From NCBI GenBank assembly GCA_021324165.1, contig JAJPJR010000035.1, forward strand, positions 1-64,000: a stretch of DNA of 64,000 bases, in the 5' to 3' direction. Positions within the stretch are counted from its first letter, which is position 1. Each line of letters opens with the position of its first letter. The translations under genes and the position numbers were made by a program. Positions 8,073-16,917 of the stretch are shown in pieces. The notes beneath the pieces are model-generated. The model saw only the letters and a program-made list of their open reading frames with translations. It searched no databases and had not been told where the DNA came from. Source of the stretch: Armatimonadota bacterium. GTDB taxonomy: Bacteria > Armatimonadota > Fimbriimonadia > Fimbriimonadales > ATM1.

Positions 8073-9075
8073 GAACGTCCTCCTCGCCGCGCCCGATCGA
8101 AATTTCGCCCGCCTCCTCCAAGCGCCGAATCACGGACACGATTTTCTGCTGCGCTTCTTCCACGTTCTTCAGTTTCACCGGCCCCATAAACTCCATATCT
8201 TCTTTCAGCATCGTGCCCGCGCGTTCCGACATGTTCGCAAAAATCTTCGCCTGAACGTCCGAACTCGTGCCTTTCAGCGCAAGAGAAAGTTCCTTGATTT
8301 CGATTTCGCGGAGAACCGCTTGCACAGCGCGGTCATCCAAGTTCACGATATCTTCAAAAACAAACATCATGTTCATCACTTGTTCGGCGAGTTCTGGATT
8401 GGTGGTCGAAAGCGATTCCAGAATCTTGCGTTCGGTCTGCCTGTCCACGCGGTTCAACAGGTCTACCAGCGCCTTCACACCGCCCACAACGGTGAATTCA
8501 GCCTGCGCAAAAGAACTGAACTTTCGTTCCAAAACCTGCTCGACGCGCCGAATTACATCGGGCGGAGTTCGATCCATCATCGCGATTCTTTCCGCCACTT
8601 CCACGCGCAATTCCGGGCTGAGTTTGGTAATGGTTTGCGCCGCAAGCATGTTGGGAAGGTACGCCATAATCAGCGCAATGGTTTGAGGATGTTCGTCTTG
8701 CAGCATCGAGGCGAGCTGCGTGGGATCGCTTTTGCGCAAAAAGTCGAAAGGCACCACTTCGAGTGCGTGCATGATCCGTTCGATCACCTCGCCGGCGGCG
8801 TCGCGTCCAAACGCCGATTCCAACATTCGCTTCGCGTGTTCAACACCGCCCTGCGCGATGTAATCCTGCGCCATCGCCATCTCAAAAAACTCGTTGATAA
8901 CGCTGGTTCTAAGGTCGGGAGTGACTTTGTCAAGGCGCGCAATTTCCAACGAAATCAGTTCCACGTGCTCTTCGTCCAGATACTGCATCACCTTGCCCAC
9001 ACGCTCGGCGCCCAGCAGCATCATTAAAATCGCCGCCTTTTGGCGGTTTCTTGCAGAAAGTGCGCTGCCTCTCAC
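8065..9075 (-). CDS. fliG: flagellar motor switch protein FliG
   Basis: At 336 residues, the three FliG domains are present: the N-terminal MS-ring-binding domain (RQKAAILMMLLGAERVGKVM), the middle domain with the EHPQTIALIMAYLP motif (EHPQ is the family hallmark), and the C-terminal torque helix region (LDDRAVQAVLREIEIKELSLALKG) with the charged residues that face the stator. It transmits torque from MotAB and sets rotation direction with FliM/FliN. It starts at GTG 9075, sharing one base with the fliF stop (TAGTG). Confidence 0.97.
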   Translation of the reverse strand: MRGSALSARNRQKAAILMMLLGAERVGKVMQYLDEEHVELISLEIARLDKVTPDLRTSVINEFFEMAMAQDYIAQGGVEHAKRMLESAFGRDAAGEVIERIMHALEVVPFDFLRKSDPTQLASMLQDEHPQTIALIMAYLPNMLAAQTITKLSPELRVEVAERIAMMDRTPPDVIRRVEQVLERKFSSFAQAEFTVVGGVKALVDLLNRVDRQTERKILESLSTTNPELAEQVMNMMFVFEDIVNLDDRAVQAVLREIEIKELSLALKGTSSDVQAKIFANMSERAGTMLKEDMEFMGPVKLKNVEEAQQKIVSVIRRLEEAGEISIGRGEEDVLV

Positions 9076-10724
9076 TATTTCGTCTCCTCAAGAATCCAAC
9101 TCTTAATCAGCAGCGCAATCTTCTCCGGCTTTCTATCGGCCATATGCAAAATCGCTTCCAAGTTCTCGTCATACTTTTCTTGAATCACGATCGGCTGTGG
9201 ACGGTCGGCTTCTTGAACCTGCGGGCGAAAACTTTGCTCTGGTTCGTTCTGTAGCGACGCAGGTGCGGTGCTCGACTGAATCGCCGTGCCGGTCTGCGGC
9301 TGCTGAATTGCAGTACGCGCTCCGCCGATAGGTGTGTACCCGCCCCCGCTGTGCGCCGCAATCAACACGTTGGCGTTGCTGCTTGCTGCCTTGCCGATTG
9401 ACTTGATCACCAAAAACCCAACCACAATCAGCGCAACCACCGGAATCAACGAGATGATCTGCTGCATCATCTGTCCCGATTTCGCTCCGGCAAGCTCTTT
9501 TTTCGCAGCGTCCAAGACGGCTGTGTCAAATTTCGCCGTCGAAACGCTCACTTTGAAGTTTTCAGGATCCTTATCCGCCGAAATCAGATTCGATGCGTAC
9601 GCTTCGACCTTCGATTTCTGATCTGCAACCGATTCATCCAGCATAATGCTCACTCTGCACGCCGTGGTCGTTCCGGGGGCTACGCTCGTCTGCTTTTTTT
9701 CATGCGTAATTGGCACAGCCGACTCTTGCGTCGTCATCGCATAAGATTTCGCGCCGTTTGCGCCTGCGCCCGTCGGCGGGGTTGTGGGCTGCGCAGCGGT
9801 CGAAGAGCTGCCGGATGCAAGTTGATTTGCCGCATCGGGACCATAGGCCTCTTTGGTTTCCGACATCGGCACCGGCTTATCCGCTTTTTCTGAAACCGTT
9901 TCCACGTCTTCGCGATTGAAATTCATCTGTACGTTGACGCTCACGATCGCCTTTCCTGGGCCCACAGTCCGCGCGATCATCGTTTCAATGTCGCGTTTCA
10001 GTCTTTGTGATTCCTGCAGTTCGGCGGCGCGTTTTTTGGTTGCGATTCCGGCGCCCCCGTCACTCTCTTCTTTGCCGTCCCAAAGAATCTGACCATCTGC
10101 CGAGGAGACCGAAACGTTTTTCTGGTCGAGCCCAGGCACCGATGTGCTCACGATGCGCACGATTGACTCGGCAACTTCCCCAACGCCGGTTACTCCGGGG
10201 GCAAGTTTCACCACCACGCTGGCGCTGGGCTCAGCCTTTGAATCTGCAAAAGGGGAATCGTTGCCGGGCGCTATGTGCACTTTCGCTTCCATCACTGGAC
10301 TCATAAATGCAATCGTCTTTTCAAGTTCTTCTTCTTTGGCAACCAGCAGCTGTTGATCCATCACCGCACTCGGAGTCGTTGGGCTGATCTGATCCATTCT
10401 CCCGTTGCCGCCTCCGCCCGATGACGGAATTCCCGACATCGCGAGTTTTGCGCGCACTTCGGCAAGCTGGCTGCTCGGCGCCAAAATATCGCCGTTGGCA
10501 TCCACCTTATAAGGAATCTTGAGTTCTTGAAGTTTCTGCACAACGCGCCCGCGTTCGGTTTCATCCAAGCCGCCATAGAGCAGCTTCAGATCGGGGCTGC
10601 TCGAAAGATAAAACACAACCACCAACAGCGTCGCAAAAAGACCAAGCCCGACCATCGTCACGGTCTTGGTCGTTTTGTCGGCGGTTTCCCACCAAGTTCT
10701 AAGTTTTAGTAACAGTCCACCCAT
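9075..10724 (-). CDS. fliF: flagellar MS-ring protein FliF
   Basis: This 549-residue protein has an N-terminal membrane segment (about 25-45), ring-building motifs including LLYGGLDETERGRVVQKLQ and the PTTPSAVMDQQLL stretch, a long variable periplasmic insert, a second membrane segment (ISLIPVVALIVVGFLVI, about 415-435), and the C-terminal cytoplasmic FliG-binding tail (LHMADRKPEKIALLIKSWI). FliF assembles first in the inner membrane and is the base for export gate and motor. The ATG follows a 47-bp gap after fliE. Confidence 0.97.
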   Translation of the reverse strand: MGGLLLKLRTWWETADKTTKTVTMVGLGLFATLLVVVFYLSSSPDLKLLYGGLDETERGRVVQKLQELKIPYKVDANGDILAPSSQLAEVRAKLAMSGIPSSGGGGNGRMDQISPTTPSAVMDQQLLVAKEEELEKTIAFMSPVMEAKVHIAPGNDSPFADSKAEPSASVVVKLAPGVTGVGEVAESIVRIVSTSVPGLDQKNVSVSSADGQILWDGKEESDGGAGIATKKRAAELQESQRLKRDIETMIARTVGPGKAIVSVNVQMNFNREDVETVSEKADKPVPMSETKEAYGPDAANQLASGSSSTAAQPTTPPTGAGANGAKSYAMTTQESAVPITHEKKQTSVAPGTTTACRVSIMLDESVADQKSKVEAYASNLISADKDPENFKVSVSTAKFDTAVLDAAKKELAGAKSGQMMQQIISLIPVVALIVVGFLVIKSIGKAASSNANVLIAAHSGGGYTPIGGARTAIQQPQTGTAIQSSTAPASLQNEPEQSFRPQVQEADRPQPIVIQEKYDENLEAILHMADRKPEKIALLIKSWILEETK

Positions 10725-10770
10725 CGCATTGATTCGATAGGTCGGAATAAAGCGATTGCGCTAAACGGCG

Positions 10771-11061
10771 CTACACCTGAGTGCGCTGAATCTCTTGAAA
10801 CGCTTCCAGCAGTTTGTTTCGAACTTGCATAGTGAGTTCCAAGGCGATTGATGCTCGCTCCAGGGCGATCCCCAATTCGTGGGGTTCGACCTTCCGACCC
10901 GCCATGAGATCTTTCTGAACTTGGCTCGCATTGATCTGAGCGTCGTTCACTTCCTTCAGGGCGTCCGTCAGCATCTTGCCAAAATCCTCGCCGCCGTTAT
11001 TCGGCTTGGAAACCTGGCTCGAAGGGTTTGTCTGGAGCGTTGAAATCGAATCAATGCGCAT
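10771..11061 (-). CDS. fliE: flagellar hook-basal body protein FliE
   Basis: The protein is 96 residues with the FliE C-terminal signature (EVNDAQINASQVQKDLMAG followed by ELGIALERASIALELTMQVRNK). FliE is the adaptor between the MS-ring/export gate and the rod, and usually the first exported rod component. It lies between flgC (6 bp upstream) and fliF, the standard flgBC-fliEFGHIJ order. Confidence 0.96.
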   Translation of the reverse strand: MRIDSISTLQTNPSSQVSKPNNGGEDFGKMLTDALKEVNDAQINASQVQKDLMAGRKVEPHELGIALERASIALELTMQVRNKLLEAFQEIQRTQV

Positions 11062-11066
11062 CGTGT

Positions 11067-11456
11067 TTATGCTCTAATGATGTCGAGTGCGCTTTGAATC
11101 ATCTGCTTCGTTGTCAAAAACGCGTTGAGGTTGGCTTCATAAGCCCGGCTCGCGCCGATCATGTCCACCATCTCGGTGATCGGTTCCACGTTGCTGTAAT
11201 AAACCAGTCCGTTCGAATCGGCAAGTGGGCTCCCAGGCTCGTGCTCGCTGCGAAAAGGAGACATGTCATCAACCGTGTCCAAAATCTGAACACCATCGCT
11301 CGACTCTTTCAAAACCACCTCTTTTCGGCGATACGGGTCTTTGCCGTTCACCCGCATCGTGCCGGCGTTCGCCAAGTTAGTCGAAATCACGTCCATTCGA
11401 TACCTTTCGGCGGCCAGCCCCGACGCGCTCGCCTTAAATGCGCTGATCATGCTCAT
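11067..11456 (-). CDS. flgC: flagellar proximal rod protein FlgC
   Basis: This 129-residue protein starts MSMISAFKASASGLAAERYR, continues with the SxNLANAGT rod/hook N-terminal motif, and ends with the conserved C-terminal helix (NVEPITEMVDMIGASRAYEA). With FlgB and FlgF it builds the proximal rod. It lacks a signal peptide because it is exported by the flagellar system. Three bases separate it from flgB. Confidence 0.97.
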   Translation of the reverse strand: MSMISAFKASASGLAAERYRMDVISTNLANAGTMRVNGKDPYRRKEVVLKESSDGVQILDTVDDMSPFRSEHEPGSPLADSNGLVYYSNVEPITEMVDMIGASRAYEANLNAFLTTKQMIQSALDIIRA

Positions 11457-11459
11457 ACG

Positions 11460-11951
11460 TTATTTCCCCTCCTTGATCACTTCGCGCAGACCTTGGAAAT
11501 ACCGCTTGGCCATGGTGCTCAATGTGCTGTAGTGCAGCTGTGTTTCGGTAATCGAAACGATCTCCTTTTCCAAATCCACCGAATTCCCATCGGTTCGAAT
11601 CGAAGACTCATCCCTGGTCTCTTCCGGCTCAAACCGTTTCAACAGGTTTTGCGGATCGAACCTGCGCACCGTGCCGACTCCCCTGCCGGCATCGTCGTCG
11701 GGCAGGTACATATCGGCGTCTTTGCGTTTATATCCAGGAACGTCTACATTCGCCAGGTTCGATACAAGAGCCTCATGGCGGCGGCTTGCTCGCGTCATGG
11801 CTCTCGAAATCCTGTCAATATCGCTTCCGAACAGTGTCTCCAAGATACGCAAACTGATTCTCGCTTTTCGGTTTTCCCCGTGATTTTCTGCCGGATGAAA
11901 CAACGCATAGCCCGGCACACTTGGAATATCGGAGCGGTTTGTAAAATCCAT
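11460..11951 (-). CDS. flgB: flagellar proximal rod protein FlgB
   Basis: The protein is 163 residues. Family similarity begins near residue 34 (ISLRILETLFGSDIDRISRAM), with the rod motif LVSNLANVDVPGYKRKD and the C-terminal LHYSTLSTMAKRYFQGLREVI helix. The first 33 residues are unusual for FlgB, so translation may really begin at an internal TTG; the ATG at 11951 has no obvious Shine-Dalgarno. This is the first gene of the minus-strand flagellar run, and its promoter should lie in or just beyond the 38-bp gap shared with the divergent plsC-like gene. Confidence 0.9.
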   Translation of the reverse strand: MDFTNRSDIPSVPGYALFHPAENHGENRKARISLRILETLFGSDIDRISRAMTRASRRHEALVSNLANVDVPGYKRKDADMYLPDDDAGRGVGTVRRFDPQNLLKRFEPEETRDESSIRTDGNSVDLEKEIVSITETQLHYSTLSTMAKRYFQGLREVIKEGK

Positions 11952-11989
11952 CAGGATCGTGTCGGTACACTTTTGAACCGCTTTTGGGA

Positions 11990-12655
11990 ATGACGCTTAC
12001 CTACCGCCTGTTCCGGTTCCTTGCTCGAATCTACTTCAAACTTATGGGAGGGTTTGAGGTTTTGCATCAGGATCGTGTGCCAAGCGCCGGCCCGGTGATC
12101 TTGGCATCCAACCACGTGTCGTTTGCCGATCCGCCGGCATGCGGAGCGGCGAGCAACCGGCCCCTTAGGTTCATGGCTCAAGCCGAACTGTTCAAGCCGC
12201 CCGTTTTTGGGCCGCTCATCCGCGCGCTGGGTGCGTTCCCCATCCGCAGGGGCGAAGCCGACACCGAAGCCATCCGCGCCGCTCTCGATACGATGGCAAA
12301 AGGAGGCGCGCTGGTCGTGTTCCCGGAAGGCAGCCGCGGCGACGGCCGCAAACTTATCAAACCTCTCAAAGGTCTTGCTCTCATCGCCAAGAAGAGCGGC
12401 GCACAGGTTGTTCCCGTTGCCGTTTGCGGCAGCTTCAAGATGCTTCCAAAAGGAGCGAAGTTCCCCCGCCGTTCAAAAATCAAAGTCATTTTTGGACGTC
12501 CGTTCACCTACGCTTCGGCGGCTGAACAATCAGATAAGGAGGCCGCCGCCGATCAGTTCGGATCATATTTAATGTCAGAAATCCAGCGGCTGCTCGCAGA
12601 AGGCGGCGAACATTACGAACTGTGGAACGGAAGCGGCGAAAACGCCAGCGCATAA
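11990..12655 (+). CDS. plsC: 1-acyl-sn-glycerol-3-phosphate acyltransferase (PlsC family)
   Basis: This 221-residue protein carries the catalytic HX4D box (NHVSFAD, H42 and D47), the FPIRRGE block, and the phosphate-binding VVFPEGSRG motif. It transfers an acyl chain to lysophosphatidic acid, giving phosphatidic acid for membrane lipid synthesis. A weakly hydrophobic N-terminus would associate with the membrane. The ATG at 11990 was preferred over a TTG two codons upstream. Its 3' end overlaps the convergent speE gene by 43 bp. Confidence 0.9.
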   Translation: MTLTYRLFRFLARIYFKLMGGFEVLHQDRVPSAGPVILASNHVSFADPPACGAASNRPLRFMAQAELFKPPVFGPLIRALGAFPIRRGEADTEAIRAALDTMAKGGALVVFPEGSRGDGRKLIKPLKGLALIAKKSGAQVVPVAVCGSFKMLPKGAKFPRRSKIKVIFGRPFTYASAAEQSDKEAAADQFGSYLMSEIQRLLAEGGEHYELWNGSGENASA

Positions 12656-13515
12656 GTTGTGGGATTCAGATACCGGACTCCAGCCGGAAGTTCGCGGGGA
12701 ACCGCTGGGCTGATCTTGACCCCCAGGCTGCCCCAGCAAAAACCCGAAAAGCCGCCGAACGAAGGCACGACCGCCCAATACGAGCCCGCAGCAGGGAACA
12801 CTCTCGAAAACATTTCGGAAACCGCCTGCAGCGAATAAGGACAAAACACCAGGTTGTCGGCCTGCGTAACCACGAATCCTTTGTCAGAAAGCAGCCGTTT
12901 GCAGTCGGCATAAAACTCATCGCTGAAAAGCCTTTCGCTCAGCTCGCCTTCCTCCTCTTCGTACACATCGGTGCAGTCCACCACAATCAGATCGTACCGC
13001 TGGGTCTGCCTTTTCACAAACCCAAACGCATCCTCATAATGAATCTTCACGCGGGGGTCGTCGAACGCCCCTTCCGAAAGTTCGGGCCAGTGCGCGGCGC
13101 AGGCTTGCACCACTTTTTCATCAATTTCCACCATGTCAACGCTTCTGATCGAGTTCCATCGGGCGATTTCGCGCAGCACTCCGCCGTCTCCGCCGCCCAC
13201 GATCAGCGCGGTCGAAGGTTCGGTTACGTTCAGAAGGGGAATCTGCACGAGCGCTTCGTGATACGCGAACTCGTCCAGCGATGTAAGCTGGATGTGCCCG
13301 TCCAGGGTCAGCACTTTGCCGAACGCTTCGGTTTCCACAATCTCGATCAGTTGAAATTGCGATCTTTCTTGAAAAACCCGCCGCACCACGTGCGCATTCA
13401 TGCTCAGCTTGTCGCTGCGAATAGGAAACTGAAGACGATCGCTCATCACTTTCGGTGCGCCAAGATACCACCTTGCATCAATCGCTCCTGCCTTTTCGAA
13501 AACTGTCAATTGCAA
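12613..13515 (-). CDS. speE: spermidine synthase (polyamine aminopropyltransferase)
   Basis: This protein of about 300 residues has the SpeE signatures LDGHIQLTSLDEFAYHEALV, the decarboxylated-SAM-binding GGGDGGVLREI, the acidic VEIDEKVV and the catalytic VVDCTDV region. It moves an aminopropyl group from decarboxylated SAM to putrescine. The WYLG near residue 18 aligns with the usual N-terminal WYTE/WFTE of the family, so a start upstream of it is needed; the TTG at 13515, overlapping the permease gene by 38 bp, is the best available. ATG at 13446 would cut off this motif. It is the last gene after prfB and the sugar transporter genes. Confidence 0.88.
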   Translation of the reverse strand: MQLTVFEKAGAIDARWYLGAPKVMSDRLQFPIRSDKLSMNAHVVRRVFQERSQFQLIEIVETEAFGKVLTLDGHIQLTSLDEFAYHEALVQIPLLNVTEPSTALIVGGGDGGVLREIARWNSIRSVDMVEIDEKVVQACAAHWPELSEGAFDDPRVKIHYEDAFGFVKRQTQRYDLIVVDCTDVYEEEEGELSERLFSDEFYADCKRLLSDKGFVVTQADNLVFCPYSLQAVSEMFSRVFPAAGSYWAVVPSFGGFSGFCWGSLGVKISPAVPRELPAGVRYLNPTTYALAFSPLPFHSS

Positions 13516-14446
13516 CGGCCAGCACGATGATCCCGCCCGTTACGACCTCTTGAATCCAATCCTCGAGTCCCATCTGAGTGCAGCCCATGCGAATCGTTGC
13601 CATCAAAACGGCCCCAAGAAGCGATCCGATAACCGTTCCCGTTCCTCCCGACAGCGAGGCGCCGCCGATCACCACCGCCGCAATCACATCCAGCTCCATT
13701 CCCGCGGCAACGGTCGGATCACCGACCGACAGCCGCGAAAACTGCAGCAGACCTGCGACTCCAACAAGCACTCCCGCAAGAAGGTAAACCGCCAGTTTCA
13801 CCCCTTCAACTCTGATGCCGCTGAATCGAGTCGCCAGTTCGTTCGATCCCACCGCATAAATCTTTCTTCCCAAAACGGTGTATTTCAAGGTCACCGCAAC
13901 CACAAACGCCAAAAGCGCGGTGAGCCAAACGCCGGAAGGCACAAGCATCCACCTCTGCTCTTTTCCCACGGCGGCCAGCAGATCGTTCAGCCAACTCAAA
14001 GGCGGGTCAATTTTCTGATTGTGAGCGATCTGCTTTGCAAAGCCGCGGGCAATCAGAAACGTGCCAAGCGTCGCGATGAACGGCGCAATCCGCAACCCCG
14101 TTATCAACATCCCGTTGAATAAGCCGCAAAAGGCGCCGGTTCCAACGCCTGCCAGCGCGGCGATCCACGGGTTGACACCCCCTTTCAAAAGAGCAGCGAT
14201 CACCACCGTGGTCAACGCAACCACCGAACCCACCGAAAGATCAATGCCGCCCGAAATAATCACCAGCGTCATGCCGAGTGCGGCGACTGCAACAATCGCT
14301 GTCTGTCTTGCGAGCAGCTCCATGGTGCCGGCAGAAAGAAACGTAGGCACCTGGTGGTTGAAAAACCAAAACAGAACGCCGATCGCCAACACAAGCCCAA
14401 AAACATTCAGCAGTGGGTTCGGCGCGCGGCCCGTGCGATGCATCAA
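13478..14446 (-). CDS. ribose-type sugar ABC transporter permease (RbsC family)
   Basis: This 322-residue polytopic protein has eight or more membrane segments and the RbsC-family signatures: GGIDLSVGSVVALTTVV, GLFNGMLITGLRIAPFIATLGT, SNELATRFSGIRVEGVKLAVY, and VIGGASLSGGTGTVIGSLLGA. It forms the membrane channel for a sugar or sugar-alcohol importer of the CUT2 class with the binding protein encoded just upstream (6 bp away). The RbsA-type double ATPase normally encoded with it is absent from the surrounding genes. Confidence 0.92.
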   Translation of the reverse strand: MMHRTGRAPNPLLNVFGLVLAIGVLFWFFNHQVPTFLSAGTMELLARQTAIVAVAALGMTLVIISGGIDLSVGSVVALTTVVIAALLKGGVNPWIAALAGVGTGAFCGLFNGMLITGLRIAPFIATLGTFLIARGFAKQIAHNQKIDPPLSWLNDLLAAVGKEQRWMLVPSGVWLTALLAFVVAVTLKYTVLGRKIYAVGSNELATRFSGIRVEGVKLAVYLLAGVLVGVAGLLQFSRLSVGDPTVAAGMELDVIAAVVIGGASLSGGTGTVIGSLLGAVLMATIRMGCTQMGLEDWIQEVVTGGIIVLAVAIDSFRKGRSD

Positions 14447-14452
14447 GAAACG

Positions 14453-15445
14453 TTACTCTTTCGGTGGCGCAAGCAGCCGTGCCATCTCGGGGCTGTCCAT
14501 GTTCGCTTTGGTTACGAATTTCGCGCCGGTGTCAATGCGCTTTTCGACCTTTGCTCCTTTCATGCTCGCCACGAGCGTTTTCACTCCCAAATAGCCGATG
14601 GCGTGCGGGTCTTGCAAAACCAGGCCGTCAATTTGACCAGAGCGCAATCCTTCGACCAGTTTTTCCGATGCATCGAATCCCACAAACTTCACTTTTCCAG
14701 CCCAACCGTTATCTTGAAGGGTTCGCAGCATTCCGAATGTGGACGATTCGTTCGGGCAGTAGATGCCGTCAATCCCCAACGTTCCGTCAGGTTTTTTCAA
14801 CGGGGTCAACAGGTTTTCGCTGGTTTTCTGAGCGGTCTCAGTCGTCGCGCCGGCGTACTGGTTTGAACTAACGACGGTGATATTCGGATAGTTTTTCATC
14901 GCGTTCAAAAAGCCTTCTTCGCGGAACGTCGTGCTGGCCGATCCCACCTGATACCGCATCATCACAACGCGCCCGCGGCCGCCGATCAACTTTGCCAGAT
15001 TCTCACCTGCCATTTCACCGCCTTTCAAGTTGTCGGTCGCAACAAAACTCACCGTGTCTACATCTTTCAAGTCCGAATCAATAATCAAAACAGGAATCCC
15101 GGACTTTTGAGCGTCAATGACAGGTGACCGAAGCGCGGTGTCGTCGAGGGGCGCCAAAACGATCCCATCCACTTTCTGCGTTACGAAATCTTCCACCACG
15201 CGAATCTGGCCTTCGCGATCGTTCTCTTGGGCCTGGCCTTTCCAAATTATCTCGACTCCAAGTTCTTTAGCCGCGTCCGCCGCGCCTGCATGCACCGATT
15301 TCCAAAACTCGTGCTGCGTGCCTTTCGGAATCACCGCTATCCGGAGTTTGCGGCCCTCAGAATTCGGCGGTTCCGATCCTTTGCCGCACCCCGCCATCAA
15401 AAGCGCCGCCATCAGCCCTAACAATCCCCAACGCAACGTTTGCAT
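14453..15445 (-). CDS. ribose-type sugar-binding lipoprotein (RbsB family)
   Basis: This 330-residue protein begins with a signal peptide and lipobox (LLMAGC, cysteine near residue 19), followed by a periplasmic-binding-protein type 1 fold: RIAVIPKGTQHEFWKSVHAGA, VDGIVLAPLDDTAL, IPVLIIDSDL, and the hinge-region CPNESSTFGML and FVGFDASEKLVEGL. The ATG at 15445 was chosen because GAGGT lies 7 bases upstream and the n-region then starts properly; an upstream ATG at 15469 is poorer. It would capture a sugar and deliver it to the adjacent permease. The ligand cannot be read from sequence. Confidence 0.92.
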   Translation of the reverse strand: MQTLRWGLLGLMAALLMAGCGKGSEPPNSEGRKLRIAVIPKGTQHEFWKSVHAGAADAAKELGVEIIWKGQAQENDREGQIRVVEDFVTQKVDGIVLAPLDDTALRSPVIDAQKSGIPVLIIDSDLKDVDTVSFVATDNLKGGEMAGENLAKLIGGRGRVVMMRYQVGSASTTFREEGFLNAMKNYPNITVVSSNQYAGATTETAQKTSENLLTPLKKPDGTLGIDGIYCPNESSTFGMLRTLQDNGWAGKVKFVGFDASEKLVEGLRSGQIDGLVLQDPHAIGYLGVKTLVASMKGAKVEKRIDTGAKFVTKANMDSPEMARLLAPPKE

Positions 15446-15486
15446 AGGCTGACCTCGTTCGCCATTCACCGCCTTTCGTCCTTCCT

Positions 15487-16594
15487 TCAGGCCGTCTTGG
15501 AGGCTGGCGAACGCAGATATGCGGCGATGAACTCGTCAATCTCGCCATCCAAAACCGCCAGCACGTTTCCCGTTTCGAAGCCGGTGCGCTGATCTTTCAC
15601 CAACGTGTAAGGCTGCATCACATAAGATCGAATCTGGCTGCCCCAGTCGGCGCTGGTCATCTCTCCCCGCAGCTGGCGCAGGGTCTGCTCGCTCTTGTGC
15701 TGTTCCAGTTCGGCGAGCCGCGATGCGAGGATCGTCATCGCCGATGCCCGGTTTTGGTGTTGGCTCCGCTCCGTTTGGCAGGTAACCACCACGCCCGTAG
15801 GCAGGTGAGTGATCCGCACTGCCGACTCCGTTTTGTTCACGTGCTGGCCGCCCGCGCCGCTCGAGCGGTACGTGTCAATCTTCAGGTCTTCCTGCCTGAT
15901 AGCGACCTCCGACTCCTCGACAACCGGCGTAACGCTCACCATGGCGAACGACGTATGCCTCCGGCTGCCGGCATCGAACGGGCTGATGCGCACCAGACGG
16001 TGAACTCCATGCTCCGATCGAAGGCTTCCATAAGCGAACGGCCCCGAGACTCGGCAGGTAACGTTCCGATAGCCGGTAACTTCGCCGGGTGTTTCGCTCA
16101 GGATTTGAAACTCGAACCGTTTGCGTTCTGCCCAGCGCGAATACATCCGCAGAAGCATCCGGGCCCAGTCGCACGCTTCGGTGCCTCCGGCTCCCGCGCC
16201 GATCTCCAAAATCGCGTCCCCGGCGTCGTACCTTCCGTTCAGCAGGGTGGTGATTTCAACGCGGTCGAGCTCCTCGAGCAGTTTGGCCTCCATTTTCAGA
16301 ACTTCGGCTTCGGTCTCTTCATCGGGCCCGCTTTCGAGCAGACCGCGGAGGTCGCGGATTTCGGTGAGAGATTTTTCGAGGCGTTCGACGGGCTCGATCC
16401 GAGCCTTCAAAGCGGCGATCTCCTTCATCCTCTTTTGGGCCGAGGAAGCATCAGACCAGAAGCCGGGCTGTTCGGTTTCGCGTTCGAAAGTGGAAAGCTG
16501 AGCCCTTAGACCGTCAAGGTCAAAGATGCCTCCGGATAGCGTCCAGCCGGGCGGCGGCATCGGACAGCGCTTCTGAGGTCTCGTGGCGAGGCAT
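15487..16594 (-). CDS. prfB: peptide chain release factor 2, with programmed +1 frameshift
   Basis: The zero frame starts at ATG 16594 and runs 24 codons to an in-frame TGA at 16520-16522 in the context CTT-TGA-C. A +1 slip continues into the long frame (DLDGLRAQL) down to 15487, giving about 368 residues. The SPF codon-recognition tripeptide (RISPFDAGSRRHTSF) and the GGQ catalytic motif (SGAGGQHVNKTESAV) are intact. RF2 releases chains at UGA and UAA, and low RF2 promotes the slip, which makes the gene autoregulated. The conserved upstream SD-like element GGAGG is present. It is not a pseudogene. Confidence 0.95.
16519..16533 (-). promoter_or_regulatory. prfB programmed +1 frameshift site
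   Basis: Read on the minus strand the site is CGGAGGCATCTTTGAC: an internal Shine-Dalgarno-like GGAGG, a 3-base spacer (CAT), the slippery CTT codon (16523-16525), the TGA stop (16520-16522) and a following C. This matches the classic RF2 autoregulatory site closely, including the unusually short spacer that destabilises the ribosome and promotes a forward slip. Confidence 0.93.
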
Positions 16595-16677
16595 GGAATG
16601 GAAGGATACCTTTGGCGGCTCTGAGGGTATTCTTTAGAGCATCCCCCTGGTTTCGAGCCGGGGACAAAGTCGCCGCC

Positions 16678-16917
16678 ATGAAAGAGAAGACGACTCCGAA
16701 GCCTCCGCTTCCCACGTTTGGGAAACACGGCTTGAAGGGGTTTATCGAGGACGTTTCGTCGGAAATGCGCAAGGTCGTTTGGCCCACGCGCGACGATGTG
16801 ATTCGTCTGACTGGCATGGTGCTGGCAGTGTGCATCGTGTTCGTTTTGTATCTGTTCATTTTTGAAAGGGTCGTCAACGTAATCGTGAGCGCTATCACAG
16901 GAGAAAAGCCGAGATAA
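16678..16917 (+). CDS. secE: protein translocase subunit SecE
   Basis: The protein is 79 residues, the short one-membrane-helix form. It has the conserved amphipathic helix FIEDVSSEMRKVVWPTRDDV (the K-V-x-W-P motif is the family hallmark) and then a single hydrophobic segment (about residues 45-65). It clamps SecY in the membrane channel. The ATG at 16678 is preferred over upstream in-frame codons because the family begins shortly before the amphipathic helix. The stop overlaps the nusG start (TAATGG). Confidence 0.93.
   Translation: MKEKTTPKPPLPTFGKHGLKGFIEDVSSEMRKVVWPTRDDVIRLTGMVLAVCIVFVLYLFIFERVVNVIVSAITGEKPR

Noticed and set aside
11952-12060. A sigma-28 or sigma-54 promoter for flgB
   Set aside because: Neither a GG-N10-GC pair in TGGCAC/TTGC context nor a TAAA/GCCGATAA pair is present; only weak partial matches.
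16520-16594. prfB as a pseudogene because of an early in-frame TGA
   Set aside because: The context is exactly the conserved +1 programmed frameshift site, and the downstream frame is intact.
16612-16677. A tRNA upstream of secE, suggested by a GGTTTCGAG-like stretch in a CCCC/GGGG hairpin
   Set aside because: No acceptor stem, anticodon arm or D arm can be built around it.
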